Source: Rhodobacteraceae bacterium HLUCCA12 (lineage in GTDB: Bacteria > Pseudomonadota > Alphaproteobacteria > Rhodobacterales > Rhodobacteraceae). From it: DNA of 61,910 bases. The number at the start of each line of letters is the position of its first letter. The first letter of the stretch is position 1. Below are positions 15,427 through 25,437 of this stretch, in pieces. Where the stretch lies: assembly GCA_001314715.1 (NCBI GenBank), contig LJSV01000015.1:1-61910 (forward strand). The letters run 5' to 3'. The notes under the pieces are model-generated. The model had not been told where the DNA came from. It worked only from the letters and a program-made list of their open reading frames with translations, and did not search any database. Made by a program: the position numbers and the translations under genes.

Positions 15427-16572
15427 ATGAACGTGAAAGCGACCCTTGCTACGGGGCTGGTCGCCCTGTCGCTCGGTGCCGGTGCGGCACAGGCCGAGTC
15501 CGTGACCATCGGCATGATCACCACGCTTTCGGGCGGTGGCGCCGGGTTGGGCGTGGACGTGCGCGACGGTTTCCTTCTTGCGCTGGAACAGGCCGACAAC
15601 TCCGATATCGAACTCGTCGTCGAGGATGACGCCCAGCGGCCGGAAACGGCGGTCCAGATCGCGGAACGCATGATCCAGTCCGAGCGCGCCGACATCCTGA
15701 CCGGCATCATCTGGTCGAACCTGGCCATGGCGGTCGTGCCGTCGGTCGTGGAACAGGACATTTTCTATATCTCGCCGAATGCCGGCCCGTCGCCGCTGGC
15801 CGGCGCGAACTGCCATGAGAACTATTTCAATGCCGCCTGGCAGAACGACACCCTGCACGAGGCCGCGGGTCAGACCGCGAACGAACTGGGCTATGAAAAC
15901 ACCTTCATCATGGCCCCGAACTACCCGGCCGGCACCGATGCGCTGAACGGGTTTAAACGCTATTACGATGGCGAACTGGCGGGCGAGCTGTTCACACAGG
16001 TCGGCCAGACCGATTATGCCGCCGAGATCGCGCAGATCCGCGATTCCGATGCCGACAGCATCTTCATCTTCCTGCCCGGCGGCATGGGGATTTCCTTCAT
16101 GCGCCAATATGCGCAGTCTGGGCTGGATCTGCCGATCGTCTCGGCCGGGTTCAGCTTTGACCAGGACGTTCTGCCGGCCATGGGATCAACCGCGCTGGGC
16201 GTGATCAACACCGGCCAGTGGTCGCCCGACCTCGATAACGAGGCCAACGAGGCCTTTGTCGAAGCCTTCGAAGAAGAATATGACCGCCTGCCCTCGATCT
16301 ACGCCAGCCAGGGCTACGACACGGCGAACCTGATCCTTTCGGCGCTGGAAACCGCCGATGTCAGCGACAAGGACGCATTCCGCGAGGCGCTGCGCGCGGC
16401 CGATTTCGACTCGGTGCGCGGCTCGTTCGCCTTTGCCGACAACCACCATCCGATCCACCGCATCTATGTGCGCGAGGTGGTCGAGGTCGACGGCACCCTG
16501 ACCAACCGCATCATTGGGACCGCTTTCGAGGACGATTACCGCGACGTCCACGGCGCCAACTGCGATATGTAA
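15427..16572 (+). CDS. ABC transporter substrate-binding protein, branched-chain amino acid type
   Basis: A 381-residue periplasmic binding protein. The signal peptide covers about residues 1-22 (ending GAAQA/ES). The mature chain has the type I fold with TIGMITTLSGGGAGLGVDVRDG at its start and further fold markers SERADILTGI and YDTANLILSAL. The ligand cannot be read from sequence; relatives bind branched amino acids, amides, urea or aromatic acids. GGGAG lies upstream of the ATG. It heads a five-gene operon and is followed by a strong hairpin before the permease genes. Confidence 0.9.
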   Translation: MNVKATLATGLVALSLGAGAAQAESVTIGMITTLSGGGAGLGVDVRDGFLLALEQADNSDIELVVEDDAQRPETAVQIAERMIQSERADILTGIIWSNLAMAVVPSVVEQDIFYISPNAGPSPLAGANCHENYFNAAWQNDTLHEAAGQTANELGYENTFIMAPNYPAGTDALNGFKRYYDGELAGELFTQVGQTDYAAEIAQIRDSDADSIFIFLPGGMGISFMRQYAQSGLDLPIVSAGFSFDQDVLPAMGSTALGVINTGQWSPDLDNEANEAFVEAFEEEYDRLPSIYASQGYDTANLILSALETADVSDKDAFREALRAADFDSVRGSFAFADNHHPIHRIYVREVVEVDGTLTNRIIGTAFEDDYRDVHGANCDM

Positions 16573-16581
16573 CCTGGCCCC

Positions 16582-16609
16582 GGCCGGGGGCGCGACCATG
16601 CCCCCGGCC
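16582..16609 (+). terminator. intercistronic hairpin after binding-protein gene
   Basis: Perfect ten-base stem GGCCGGGGGC / GCCCCCGGCC with an eight-base loop and no T-run. Such hairpins usually protect or partly terminate the upstream message so that the binding protein is made in excess over the membrane parts. Confidence 0.6.
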
Positions 16610-16632
16610 CGCCATGACGGATTGTCCCCACA

Positions 16633-17550
16633 ATGAGCCTAGCGCTGCTTATCGAACAACTCCTGAACGGGGTTCAGTTCGGCCTGATGCTGTTTCTGAT
16701 GTCGGCGGGGCTGACACTGGTTTTCGGTGTGATGGGCCTGATCAACCTGGCGCATGGCTCGCTTTACATGATCGGTGCCTTCTTCTGCGCGGCCGCCGCC
16801 GCTGCCACGGGCAATTTCTGGCTGGGCCTGATGGCCGGCCTGATCGCAGCGGCCGCAGCCGGCGCGCTGATCGAGGTCACGGTGATCCGGCGGCTTTACA
16901 ACCGCGATCACCTGGACCAGGTTCTGGCGACCTTTGCGCTGATCCTGATCCTGTCCGAGGGGGTGCGGATGCTGTTCGGCCCCTTCCCCCTCTATCTCGA
17001 TGCGCCGGCAATCCTGCGCGGGACGGTCGATCTGGGCATCACCCAGTATTCGCTGTATCGGCTGACCCTGATTGTCCTGGGCGTTGCGGTCGCGATCGGG
17101 CTCTGGGCGCTGATCGCCCGCACGCGGCTGGGGATCCAGATCCGCGCGGGCGAGAACGACCGCGAAATGATCGCGGCACTGGGCGTCAATATCCGGGCGC
17201 TCTATACGGTCGTCTTTGCGCTGGGCGCCGCACTCGCCGGGTTGGCGGGGGCGCTGGTGGGCGCGATCCAGTCGGTGCAGGTCGGCATGGGCGAGCCGGT
17301 GTTGATCCTGGCGTTCGTGGTCATCGTGATCGGCGGCATCGGCTCGATCAAGGGGGCGATGGTGGGCGCGCTGCTGGTCGGCGTGATCGACACGATGGGC
17401 CGGTTCCTGCTGCCACGGTTCTTCGCCACCTTCCTGGACCCGAGCCAGGCCATGGGCGTCGGCGCGGCGCTGGCCTCGATGCTGATCTATGTGCTCATGG
17501 CGCTGGTTCTAGTCCTGCGCCCGAAAGGACTGTTCCCCGCCCATGCGTGA
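16633..17550 (+). CDS. ABC transporter permease, LivH type
   Basis: A 305-residue inner-membrane subunit with about eight hydrophobic segments. It has the LivH signature LINLAHGSLYMIGAF near residue 37 and a coupling region with RAGENDREMIAALGVN near residue 172. It pairs with the LivM-type subunit, whose start overlaps its end by eight bases. It belongs to the same operon as the binding protein. Confidence 0.9.
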   Translation: MSLALLIEQLLNGVQFGLMLFLMSAGLTLVFGVMGLINLAHGSLYMIGAFFCAAAAAATGNFWLGLMAGLIAAAAAGALIEVTVIRRLYNRDHLDQVLATFALILILSEGVRMLFGPFPLYLDAPAILRGTVDLGITQYSLYRLTLIVLGVAVAIGLWALIARTRLGIQIRAGENDREMIAALGVNIRALYTVVFALGAALAGLAGALVGAIQSVQVGMGEPVLILAFVVIVIGGIGSIKGAMVGALLVGVIDTMGRFLLPRFFATFLDPSQAMGVGAALASMLIYVLMALVLVLRPKGLFPAHA

Positions 17551-18523
17551 GTTGCGCCGCGAACATATGCTCAATGCCCTTCTGGCGGCCGCGCTTTTCG
17601 CCGTGCCGCTGTGGGCCTATCTGGTGGATGAGCCGTTCCTGATCACCCTGGCGACGCGCGTCGCCATCCTGGCCATGGCCGGGGTCGGCCTGAACCTGGC
17701 CCTGGGACTGGGCGGCATGGTGTCGTTCGGGCATGCGGTCTATTTCGGGCTTGGCGGCTACTGCGCGGGCGTTCTGGCGCATCACGCATTCAATGCGACG
17801 CCGGTTCTGATGGGACTCGATGGCACCAACCAGATGCTGGTGATCTGGCTGGTGGCGATGGCGCTTTCGGGGCTTCTGGCGGCGATGATCGGGGCGCTGA
17901 GCCTGCGCACCTCGGGCATCTTCTTCATCATGATCACGCTGGCCTTTGCGCAGATGTTCTTCTATTTCGCGCTCTCGTGGCCGGCCTACGGCGGCGAGGA
18001 CGGCTTGCCGATCTATGTGCGCAACGTGTTTCCCGGCCTCAACACCATGCGGCCCTGGAACATGTTCGTGATCGCCTTCGTCATGCTGATGCTGGTGCTG
18101 GCGCTGTTCGCGATGATTAGGGCTTCGCGTTTCGGGGCGGCGCTCATGGCGATCCGGCAGAACGCCGATCGCGTGGCCGCGGTGGGCATCTCGCCCTTTG
18201 GGGTCAAGCTTGCGGGCTTTGTCATTTCGGGCATGATCACCGGGCTTGCGGGCGCGATGATGGCCGATCTGACACGCTTCGTCAGCCCGTCGATGATGGC
18301 CTGGCAGATGTCGGGCGAGCTGATCGTGATCATCATCCTGGGCGGGACCGGGCGGCTGTTCGGCCCGGTCGTGGGCGCGGCGATCCTGGTGGGCTTCGAG
18401 GTCATATTCGGCGGGCTGACCGAACACTGGAAATTCTGGCTGGGCCTGGTCCTGCTGTCGGTGGTCCTGTTCGCACGTGGCGGGTTCATCGGACTGCTGG
18501 CGGGAAAGGAGCGTCATGGCTGA
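17543..18523 (+). CDS. ABC transporter permease, LivM type
   Basis: A 326-residue inner-membrane subunit. The signatures are NLALGLGGMVSFGHAVYFGLGGY near residue 52 and a coupling loop around MAIRQNADRVAAVGI near residue 200. About nine to ten hydrophobic segments. It forms the channel together with the LivH-type protein. It overlaps its neighbours on both sides, so translation is probably coupled. Confidence 0.9.
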   Translation: MRELRREHMLNALLAAALFAVPLWAYLVDEPFLITLATRVAILAMAGVGLNLALGLGGMVSFGHAVYFGLGGYCAGVLAHHAFNATPVLMGLDGTNQMLVIWLVAMALSGLLAAMIGALSLRTSGIFFIMITLAFAQMFFYFALSWPAYGGEDGLPIYVRNVFPGLNTMRPWNMFVIAFVMLMLVLALFAMIRASRFGAALMAIRQNADRVAAVGISPFGVKLAGFVISGMITGLAGAMMADLTRFVSPSMMAWQMSGELIVIIILGGTGRLFGPVVGAAILVGFEVIFGGLTEHWKFWLGLVLLSVVLFARGGFIGLLAGKERHG

Positions 18524-19271
18524 CCCGGTTCTGGAACTGTCGCATCTCGACAAGGCCTTTGGCGCGCTCAAGGCCACAGACGATGTGTCGCTGACGCTGA
18601 TGCCCGGCGAAATCCACGCCCTGATCGGGCCGAACGGGGCGGGCAAGACCACGCTGATGGGCCAGATCAGCGGACGCCTGCCCCCTGACAGCGGCACCAT
18701 CCGCTTTCGCGGGCAGGACATCACGCGGCTGAGCGTCGCCCAGCGCGCCCGGATGGGGCTGGGGCGCAGCTTTCAGATTTCGTCGCTGATCCCGGAATAT
18801 TCGGCGCGCCGCAACGTGATGCTGGCCTTGCAGGCCCGTCAGGGCCATGCCTATCGCTTCGTGATGCCGGTGCGCCATGACCGCCGGCTGACCGAACCTG
18901 CCATCGAGATTCTGACGCGGGTGGGGCTGGAAGGGCGCGCCAGCGTTCCCTCGGCCGAGCTTAGCCATGGTGAGCGCCGCCTGCTTGAAATCGCCGTGGC
19001 CCTGGCGCTGCGCCCGGCCTGCTTTCTGCTGGACGAACCGATGGCCGGCATGGGCACCGAAGGGGTGGGCCGGCTGGTCACGTTCCTCAAGGATCTGAAA
19101 CAGGAGGCGCCGATCCTGCTGGTCGAACACGACATGGACGCAGTCTTTCGCCTTGCCGACCGGATCACGGTGCTGGTTTACGGCCGGGTCATCGCCTCCG
19201 GTAATGTCGACGAGGTCCGCAACGACCCCGAGGTGCGGCGCGCCTATCTGGGCGACGAGGTGTCGGCATGA
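18516..19271 (+). CDS. ABC transporter ATP-binding protein, LivG type
   Basis: A 251-residue ATPase. Walker A is GPNGAGKTT near residue 38, the signature is LSHGERRLLEIA near 150 and Walker B is CFLLDEPMAGM near 170, followed by the H-loop VEHDMD. The LSHGE variant is usual in LivG proteins. GGAAAGGAGC precedes the ATG, which lies inside the end of the LivM-type gene. It energises import together with the LivF-type subunit. Confidence 0.91.
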   Translation: MADPVLELSHLDKAFGALKATDDVSLTLMPGEIHALIGPNGAGKTTLMGQISGRLPPDSGTIRFRGQDITRLSVAQRARMGLGRSFQISSLIPEYSARRNVMLALQARQGHAYRFVMPVRHDRRLTEPAIEILTRVGLEGRASVPSAELSHGERRLLEIAVALALRPACFLLDEPMAGMGTEGVGRLVTFLKDLKQEAPILLVEHDMDAVFRLADRITVLVYGRVIASGNVDEVRNDPEVRRAYLGDEVSA

Positions 19272-19960
19272 CCACCGCACTTGCCCGTCTCGAAGGACTC
19301 GAAGTCTTCTATGGCGCCAGCCAGGCATTGTTCGGTGTGGATCTGGAGATCGGTCCGGGTCAGGCCGTGGCGCTTTTGGGGCGCAACGGCATGGGCAAGA
19401 CCACGACCATCCGCACGCTGTGCCGGATGCAACCGCTTTATCGTGGCAAGGTCTGGTTCGACGGACGCGACATCACCGCCCTGCCCTCGTTCCGGGCGGC
19501 GCGGCTGGGCATCGGCCTGGTGCCCGAGGGGCGGCGCTGCTTTGCATCCCTGACCGTGACCGAGAACCTGATCGCCGCCGCGCGCCCCGGCCCCTGGACG
19601 CTGGCGCGGGTGCAGGATTTCTTTCCGCGCCTGGCCGAGCGGGCCGACCAGACCGCCGCCACCCTGTCGGGCGGCGAGCAACAGATGCTAGCGATCGGGC
19701 GCGCGCTGATGACCAACCCGCGCCTGCTTGTCCTGGATGAGGCGACCGAGGGGCTGGCCCCGGTCATCCGCCGCGAAATCTGGACGGCGATCGGCGAACT
19801 CAAGCGCGCGGGCCTGTCGCTGCTGGTGGTTGACAAGACCCTGTCCGAACTGCTGCCGCTGGCCGATTCCTGCGTGATCCTTGAGCGCGGGCAATCGGTC
19901 TGGCACGGCACGCCGACCGACCTGAGCCCCGAGGTCGAGCAACGCTATCTTGGATTGTAA
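19268..19960 (+). CDS. ABC transporter ATP-binding protein, LivF type
   Basis: A 230-residue ATPase. Walker A is GRNGMGKTT near residue 39, the signature LSGGEQQMLAIGRAL near 135 and Walker B LLVLDEATEGL near 160. The usual His of the H-loop is replaced: the sequence reads LLVVDKTLSEL where VEQN or VEHD is normal. This is common in some LivF groups but may affect ATP turnover. It overlaps the LivG-type gene by ATGA and ends the operon at a terminator. Confidence 0.91.
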   Translation: MTTALARLEGLEVFYGASQALFGVDLEIGPGQAVALLGRNGMGKTTTIRTLCRMQPLYRGKVWFDGRDITALPSFRAARLGIGLVPEGRRCFASLTVTENLIAAARPGPWTLARVQDFFPRLAERADQTAATLSGGEQQMLAIGRALMTNPRLLVLDEATEGLAPVIRREIWTAIGELKRAGLSLLVVDKTLSELLPLADSCVILERGQSVWHGTPTDLSPEVEQRYLGL

Positions 19961-19982
19961 GGGGGGGCAGAACGCCCCCCTT
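19959..19982. terminator. bidirectional terminator between livF-type gene and gcvP
   Basis: Stem AAGGGGGG / CCCCCCTT with a short loop, between the convergent livF-type and gcvP genes. The A and T ends make it usable from both sides. Confidence 0.65.
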
Positions 19983-19990
19983 GCCAAACC

Positions 19991-22861
19991 CTATTCTGCC
20001 GCGTCGGCGTAATCGGCCAGGGGCGGACAGGTGCAGATCAGGTTGCGGTCGCCATGGACGTTGTCGACCCGCCCGACCGGCGGCCAGTATTTGTCGACGC
20101 GAAAGCTTCCGGGCGGGAAACACCCCTGCTCGCGGCCATAGGGCCGGTCCCAGTCGGCCACCAGATCCTCGACCGTGTGCGGCGCATGGCGCAGCGGGCT
20201 TTGCGCGACGTCGATGTCGCCCCGCTCGATCTGGCGGATTTCGTCGCGGATCGCCTTCAGCGCGGTGACAAAGCGGTCGATCTCGGCCTTGGTCTCGCTT
20301 TCGGTGGGCTCGACCATCAAGGTTCCCGCGACCGGCCATGACATCGTGGGCGCGTGGAAGCCGTTGTCGATCAGCCTTTTCGCTATGTCTTCAACGGTTA
20401 CGCCATGTTCGGCAAAGGGCCGGGTATCGAGGATGCACTCATGCGCGACACGACCCCGGTTGCCCATGAACAGAACCGCATACTCGCCCCGCAGGCGGGC
20501 GGCGATGTAATTGGCGTTCAGGATGGCCACGCGGGTCGCCTGGGTCAGGCCCTCGCCCCCCATCATCAGGCAATAGGCCCATGAAATCAGCAGGATCGAG
20601 GCCGATCCATAGGGCGCGGCGCTGACGGGCCCGGCGCCGCCCTCGATCTGCGGCCCCTCCCCGGTGGCCGCGCCGGATTCGGGGTGGCCCGGCAGAAACG
20701 GCGCCAGATGCGCCTTGACGCCGATCGGCCCCATGCCCGGCCCGCCGCCACCGTGCGGAATGGCAAAGGTCTTGTGCAGGTTCAGGTGGCTGACATCGCC
20801 GCCGATCTCGCCCGGCTTCACCAGCCCGACCATGGCATTCAGGTTGGCCCCGTCGATATAGACCTGGCCGCCGTGTTCATGCGTGATCGCGCAGACCTCG
20901 CGCACCGTGTCCTCGAACACGCCATGGGTCGAGGGATAGGTGATCATGCAGGCCGCCAACCTGTCACCCGCCTCGGCGGCCTTGTCGCGGAAATCGTCAA
21001 GGTCGATATCGCCGTTGGGGGCCGATTTCACCACCACGACCTTCATCCCGGCCATCTGTGCCGAGGCCGGGTTCGTGCCATGCGCCGACATCGGGATCAG
21101 GCAGATGTCGCGCGCGCCCTCATTGCGCGAGCGATGCCAGGCCTGGATCGTCAGAAGCCCCGCATATTCGCCCTGCGCGCCCGAATTGGGCTGCATCGAC
21201 ATCGCGTCATAGCCCGTGATCTCGCACAGGCGCGCCGACAGGTCGGCGATCACCTCGGCATAGCCCTGGGCCTGATCCGGCGGGCAAAAGGGATGAAGGC
21301 TGGCGAATTCGGGCCAGGTGATCGGCATCATCTCGGCCGCGGCGTTCAGCTTCATCGTGCACGATCCCAGCGGGATCATCGCCCGGTCCAGTGCCAGATC
21401 GCGATCCGAAAGCCGACGCATGTAGCGCATCATCTCGCTTTCGGCACGGTTCATGTGAAAGATCGGATGGGTCAGGTAGTCGGATTGCCGGATCAGCCCC
21501 TCGGGGATACCCAGTTGGGCCCGATGCGGCGGCACCCCGTCGATGCCGAATGCCTTGAGCACCCGCACCAGCACCGCCTCGTCCGTGGTTTCGTCCAGTG
21601 CGATGCCGACATGGGTGGTGCCGATCTTGCGCAGGTTCAGCCCTTCCTGCCGGGCCGCAGCCAGGATGCCGGCCTGCCCGACCCCGACTTCGACGCGCAG
21701 CGTGTCAAAGAATGCATCGGTCTCAACCCGCGCCCCGGCCGCGCGCAGCGCGCGTGCCAGCCGCTCGGTCAGGAAATGAATGCGCTCGGCAATCGCGCGC
21801 AGCCCCTGCGGCCCGTGAAACACGGCATACATCGACGCCATGACCGCCAGCAACGCCTGCGCGGTACACACGTTCGACGTGGCCTTTTCACGGCGGATAT
21901 GCTGTTCGCGGGTCTGCAAGGCCAGCCGATAGGCGGGATTGCCGCGCGCGTCGATCGACACGCCGACGATACGCCCCGGCATCGACCGCTTGTGCGTATC
22001 GCGACACGCCATGAAGGCCGCATGCGGCCCGCCATAGCCCATCGGCACGCCAAAGCGCTGCGCCGATCCCACCGCGATATCTGCCCCCATCGCTCCCGGC
22101 TCGCGGATCATGGTCAGCGCCAGAAGGTCGGTTGCCATGACCGCGACCGCCTTGGCGTCATGCAGCGCCGCGATCAGGTCGCTGAAATCGCGCAGATCGC
22201 CAAAGGTGCCCGGATACTGGAAGATCGCGCCGAAGACGACCGACGGTTCCACCACATCGGGCGCGCCCACGATCACCTCGATCCCCAGGGGGGCTGCGCG
22301 GGTTTTCATCACCTCGATGGTCTGCGGATGGCAATTGGCGTCGATGAAGAACCCGCGCGCCTTGGATTTCGCCACGCGCTGGGCCATGACCATCGCCTCG
22401 GCGCAGGCCGTCGCCTCATCCAGCAGCGAGGCATTGGCCACCGGCAACCCGGTCAGGTCGGCAACCATGGTCTGGAAGTTCAGAAGCGCCTCAAGCCGTC
22501 CCTGCGCGATCTCGGGCTGATACGGGGTATAGGCGGTATACCACGCCGGATTTTCCAGAATGTTGCGCTGGATCGCGGGCGGGGTGATGGTGCCGTAATA
22601 CCCCTGCCCGATCAGCGAGGTCATCACCGTGTTCTTCGCCCCGACCTCGCGCATGCGCTTTAACAGGCCACCCTCGGACAGCGGCGCCCAATCCAGCGGT
22701 TTCGCCTGCCGGATCGCGGGCGGTATGGTCTCGTCGATCAGCGCGTCCAGGCTTGGCGCCCCGATCGCGGCCAGCATCTCGGCCATTTCCGCCGGCGAGG
22801 GGCCGATATGTCGGCGATTCGCGAAATCATAAGGATCATAGGTCGAGGGCGTATAGGGCAT
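19991..22861 (-). CDS. gcvP: glycine dehydrogenase (decarboxylating), P protein
   Basis: A 956-residue PLP enzyme that decarboxylates glycine and passes the aminomethyl group to lipoyl-GcvH in the glycine cleavage system. The full-length single-chain form is present: an N-terminal half (about 1-450, with RRHIGPS near residue 17) and a C-terminal half holding the PLP lysine in [19 protein letters not shown]. The C-terminus is [10 protein letters not shown]. It is the third gene of gcvT-gcvH-gcvP, 44 bases after gcvH, and is probably regulated by the glycine riboswitch ahead of gcvT. Confidence 0.97.
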   Translation of the reverse strand: MPYTPSTYDPYDFANRRHIGPSPAEMAEMLAAIGAPSLDALIDETIPPAIRQAKPLDWAPLSEGGLLKRMREVGAKNTVMTSLIGQGYYGTITPPAIQRNILENPAWYTAYTPYQPEIAQGRLEALLNFQTMVADLTGLPVANASLLDEATACAEAMVMAQRVAKSKARGFFIDANCHPQTIEVMKTRAAPLGIEVIVGAPDVVEPSVVFGAIFQYPGTFGDLRDFSDLIAALHDAKAVAVMATDLLALTMIREPGAMGADIAVGSAQRFGVPMGYGGPHAAFMACRDTHKRSMPGRIVGVSIDARGNPAYRLALQTREQHIRREKATSNVCTAQALLAVMASMYAVFHGPQGLRAIAERIHFLTERLARALRAAGARVETDAFFDTLRVEVGVGQAGILAAARQEGLNLRKIGTTHVGIALDETTDEAVLVRVLKAFGIDGVPPHRAQLGIPEGLIRQSDYLTHPIFHMNRAESEMMRYMRRLSDRDLALDRAMIPLGSCTMKLNAAAEMMPITWPEFASLHPFCPPDQAQGYAEVIADLSARLCEITGYDAMSMQPNSGAQGEYAGLLTIQAWHRSRNEGARDICLIPMSAHGTNPASAQMAGMKVVVVKSAPNGDIDLDDFRDKAAEAGDRLAACMITYPSTHGVFEDTVREVCAITHEHGGQVYIDGANLNAMVGLVKPGEIGGDVSHLNLHKTFAIPHGGGGPGMGPIGVKAHLAPFLPGHPESGAATGEGPQIEGGAGPVSAAPYGSASILLISWAYCLMMGGEGLTQATRVAILNANYIAARLRGEYAVLFMGNRGRVAHECILDTRPFAEHGVTVEDIAKRLIDNGFHAPTMSWPVAGTLMVEPTESETKAEIDRFVTALKAIRDEIRQIERGDIDVAQSPLRHAPHTVEDLVADWDRPYGREQGCFPPGSFRVDKYWPPVGRVDNVHGDRNLICTCPPLADYADAAE

Positions 22862-22905
22862 GACGGGCTCCGCAAGGGATGAGGCCGGGCCATTCTTGGC
22901 CGAAA

Positions 22906-23265
22906 TCAGGCGATGAAATCCTTGTATTCGTCCTCGGACATGAAGTCGTCCAGCACGCTCAGGTCATCGACCTTCAGCTTGAAGAACCAGGCATCGCCCA
23001 GCGGGTCTTCGTTGATCAGGCCGGGGTTGTCGACCAGGGCATCGTTCACGGCGACGATCTCGCCCTCGATCGGGGCCAGGATGTCGGATGCCGCCTTGAC
23101 CGATTCAATCACGCAGACCTCGTCGCCCTTGGCGACCTGCGTTTCGATCTCGGGCAATTCGACGAACACGACATCGCCTAGTTGTTCGGCGGCATGTTCG
23201 GTAATGCCGACGACGACCAGATCGCCGTCGATGCGCAGCCATTCATGCTCTTCTGTGAACTTCAT
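22906..23265 (-). CDS. gcvH: glycine cleavage system H protein
   Basis: A 119-residue lipoyl carrier that shuttles the aminomethyl group between GcvP, GcvT and lipoamide dehydrogenase. The lipoylated lysine is Lys57 in [10 protein letters not shown]. The start [10 protein letters not shown] is the usual N-terminus of the family. The gene lies nine bases after gcvT in the same operon. Length is normal. Confidence 0.97.
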   Translation of the reverse strand: MKFTEEHEWLRIDGDLVVVGITEHAAEQLGDVVFVELPEIETQVAKGDEVCVIESVKAASDILAPIEGEIVAVNDALVDNPGLINEDPLGDAWFFKLKVDDLSVLDDFMSEDEYKDFIA

Positions 23266-23274
23266 TGCGGAACC

Positions 23275-24381
23275 TCATTTGTGGTAGGTGGCAGGTCTAA
23301 ACGGAAGCGGCACAACCTGCACCGGCAGGCGCTTGCCGCGCAAGGCGCCCCAGACGCGGGTTCCGGGCGCAGTCAGGTCGGTCGGCAGATACCCCATCGC
23401 GACGGGCGCGCCCACCGACGGGCCGAACGCGCCCGAGGTCACGGCGCCCACGGGCGTCGCGTCGTCCTCGGCGGCAAAGAGCGCCACGCCCTCGCGCATG
23501 GGCGCGCGGCCTTCGGGGCGCAGGCCGACGCGGCGACGCGACGGCCCGTTCGCCAATTCGTCCAGGATACGGTCATCGCCCGGAAACCCGCCCGCGCGCG
23601 CGCCGCCGCGGCGCCGGATCTTCTGGATCGCCCAGGCAAGGCCGGCCTCGACCGGCGAGGTCTCGGTGTCGATGTCGTGGCCATAAAGGCACAAACCGGC
23701 CTCCAGCCGCAGGCTGTCGCGCGCGCCCAGCCCGATCGGCGCGACCTCGTCCATGTCCAGCAGCGCGCGCGCGAAATCCTCGGCGCGGTGTTCGGGCAGG
23801 GAAATCTCGAAACCGTCCTCCCCGGTATAGCCCGAGCGCGAGACCCACAGATCCACATCCTCCCATGCCCAGGTCGCGACATCCATGAACCGCATCCCGC
23901 CGACGTCCGGAACCAGCCGGCCCAAAACCTCGGCGGCGGCCGGCCCCTGCAAGGCCAGAAGCGCGCGGTCGGTCACGGCTTCGACCCCGGCGACATGGGC
24001 CTCCAGATGCGCAAGGTCTGCAGCCTTGCAAGCGGCATTGACCACCAGGAACAGGTGATCGCCCCGGTTGGCGATCATCAGATCGTCAAGGATGCCGCCG
24101 GTGTCATTGGTGAAGAACCCGTATCGCTGGCGTCCTTCGCCCAGCCCCAGCACATCGACCGGCACCAGTGCCTCCAGCGCCTCGGCGGCGCTGCGCGCGC
24201 CGAGGATGATCTGGCCCATATGGCTGACGTCAAAAAGCCCCGCCTGCGCGCGCGTGTGAAGATGCTCGCCCAAGACCCCCATCGGATATTGCACCGGCAT
24301 TTCGTAGCCGGCGAAGGGCACCATTTTCGCCCCCAGCGACTCATGCAGGGCGTAAAGGCAGGTCCGCTTCAGGTCGGTCAT
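23275..24381 (-). CDS. gcvT: glycine cleavage system T protein (aminomethyltransferase)
   Basis: A 368-residue tetrahydrofolate-dependent enzyme that releases ammonia from aminomethyl-lipoyl-GcvH and makes 5,10-methylene-THF. Family markers are PFAGYEMPVQYPMG near residue 20, FDVSHMGQI near 47, and GYTGEDGFEI near 175, which lies in the folate-binding region. The ATG follows AGGAGGA; the long in-frame extension upstream is the riboswitch leader and is not protein. First gene of gcvTHP, expected to be induced by glycine. Confidence 0.96.
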   Translation of the reverse strand: MTDLKRTCLYALHESLGAKMVPFAGYEMPVQYPMGVLGEHLHTRAQAGLFDVSHMGQIILGARSAAEALEALVPVDVLGLGEGRQRYGFFTNDTGGILDDLMIANRGDHLFLVVNAACKAADLAHLEAHVAGVEAVTDRALLALQGPAAAEVLGRLVPDVGGMRFMDVATWAWEDVDLWVSRSGYTGEDGFEISLPEHRAEDFARALLDMDEVAPIGLGARDSLRLEAGLCLYGHDIDTETSPVEAGLAWAIQKIRRRGGARAGGFPGDDRILDELANGPSRRRVGLRPEGRAPMREGVALFAAEDDATPVGAVTSGAFGPSVGAPVAMGYLPTDLTAPGTRVWGALRGKRLPVQVVPLPFRPATYHK

Positions 24382-24469
24382 GCTGCCCGTCCTCCTGATC
24401 TGGCCGGAAATGCCCGGCACCGGTTTCGGGCGCGCGCCGCGCCCCCTCCTGGTGCCCCCTCTGTCCCTA

Positions 24470-24655
24470 CCCGGCTGGCCTGTCGGCGTTCGGGCGCCTG
24501 AGATCGTTATCCCTTCGGCGGGCGCGGATGCGCCACTCTCCAGAGCTTTCTTGCCGGAAACGGTCCCTTGCGCCTGAGAGTTTACCGGGGCGGTTGCTCC
24601 TTCGGCACCGGCGCGGCCCAGCGGACCCGCCGGATTCTCCCGTATCCGACCCTTT
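24470..24655 (-). promoter_or_regulatory. tandem glycine riboswitch ahead of gcvT
   Basis: Two glycine aptamers in series on the minus strand. Aptamer 1 (about 24558-24650) has GGGAGAATCC, then GCCGAAGGAGCAACC and CTCTCAGGCGCAAGGGACCG. Aptamer 2 (about 24478-24546) has CTGGAGAGTGG, then GCCGAAGGGATAACG and ATCTCAGGCGCCCG. These are the conserved cores of the gcvT RNA element. It ends about 90 bases before the gcvT start codon and normally turns expression on when glycine is abundant. Confidence 0.92.
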
Positions 24656-24763
24656 TCGAATATCAGCCGGGCGGGCGCCAAGGCAAGCCCCCGCGTGCAC
24701 CCTTGCATGGCGGCGACACATTCGGCAGAGAATGCGACACCACACGGCAATACAGGCGCGGAA

Positions 24764-25330
24764 ATGAGCGATCCCTGTTTCTTTGGCTACGGCAGTCTGG
24801 TCAATCGCGCCACCCATGTCTATGGCACGGCCCGGCGCGCGCGCCTGCGCGGCTGGCGCCGGGCGTGGCGCTATACCGGGTTTCGCACCGGGCCGTTCCT
24901 GACCGCCGTGCCGTGCCCTGAGTCGGAAATCGACGGGCTGGTAGCGCTGGTTCCGGGCGCAGACTGGCGGGCCCTCGACGAGCGCGAGATGGGCTATGAC
25001 AGGCTGCCGCTGGGGCCGGAACTGACGGTCGAGGGGCTTGCCGGCGCCGCCACCCAGATTTATGCCGTGCCCGCCGACGCTGCGGTGGACCCGCCGAAAA
25101 AGCCGCCGATCCTGCTGTCCTATGTGGATGTGGTCATCCAGGGCTATCTGCGCGAATTCGGGCCTGAAGGTGCCGCGCGTTTCTTTGCCACGACCGACAA
25201 CTGGTCCGCCCCGGTGCTGGATGATCGGGCAAAGCCCTGCTATCCGCGCCACCAGATCCTGGACGATGACGAACGCGCGCTGGTTGACGCGCATCTGGCG
25301 CGACTTGGTGTCCGCATCGTGACAGACTAG
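24764..25330 (+). CDS. gamma-glutamylcyclotransferase-fold protein
   Basis: A 188-residue cytoplasmic protein of the GGCT/ChaC-like fold. It has the substrate-loop signature FFGYGSLVN at about residues 5-13 and a likely catalytic Glu in LDEREMGYDRL near residue 75. Relatives release 5-oxoproline from gamma-glutamyl compounds or glutathione. The ATG (MSDPC) is selected because it precedes the conserved FGYGS strand closely. It is divergent from gcvT and convergent with degP. The substrate is unknown. Confidence 0.78.
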   Translation: MSDPCFFGYGSLVNRATHVYGTARRARLRGWRRAWRYTGFRTGPFLTAVPCPESEIDGLVALVPGADWRALDEREMGYDRLPLGPELTVEGLAGAATQIYAVPADAAVDPPKKPPILLSYVDVVIQGYLREFGPEGAARFFATTDNWSAPVLDDRAKPCYPRHQILDDDERALVDAHLARLGVRIVTD

Positions 25331-25390
25331 GCGCGCAAGGCACCCCATCGGGGCCGAACGGGTCAGGAAATCCACAGTTCCAAAACGAAA

Positions 25391-25414
25391 CGGGCGGCCC
25401 GCCAGGACCGCCCG
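25391..25414 (-). terminator. rho-independent terminator of the DegP-type gene
   Basis: On the minus strand, CGGGCGG and CCGCCCG form a seven-base stem around a ten-base loop, followed by TTTCGTTTTGG. It lies just after the DegP stop codon. Confidence 0.6.
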
Positions 25415-25437
25415 CAAGACGCACAGTCGGTGCGCGC

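Noticed and set aside
20684-22663. 659-codon plus-strand open frame
   Set aside because: It lies wholly antisense to gcvP, has low-complexity His/Arg/Gln-rich composition and no family features. It is a shadow of the GC-rich coding strand.
23275-24750. Long form of GcvT with 123 extra N-terminal residues
   Set aside because: The extension covers the glycine riboswitch, and the known N-terminus begins at 24381 behind a good ribosome binding site.
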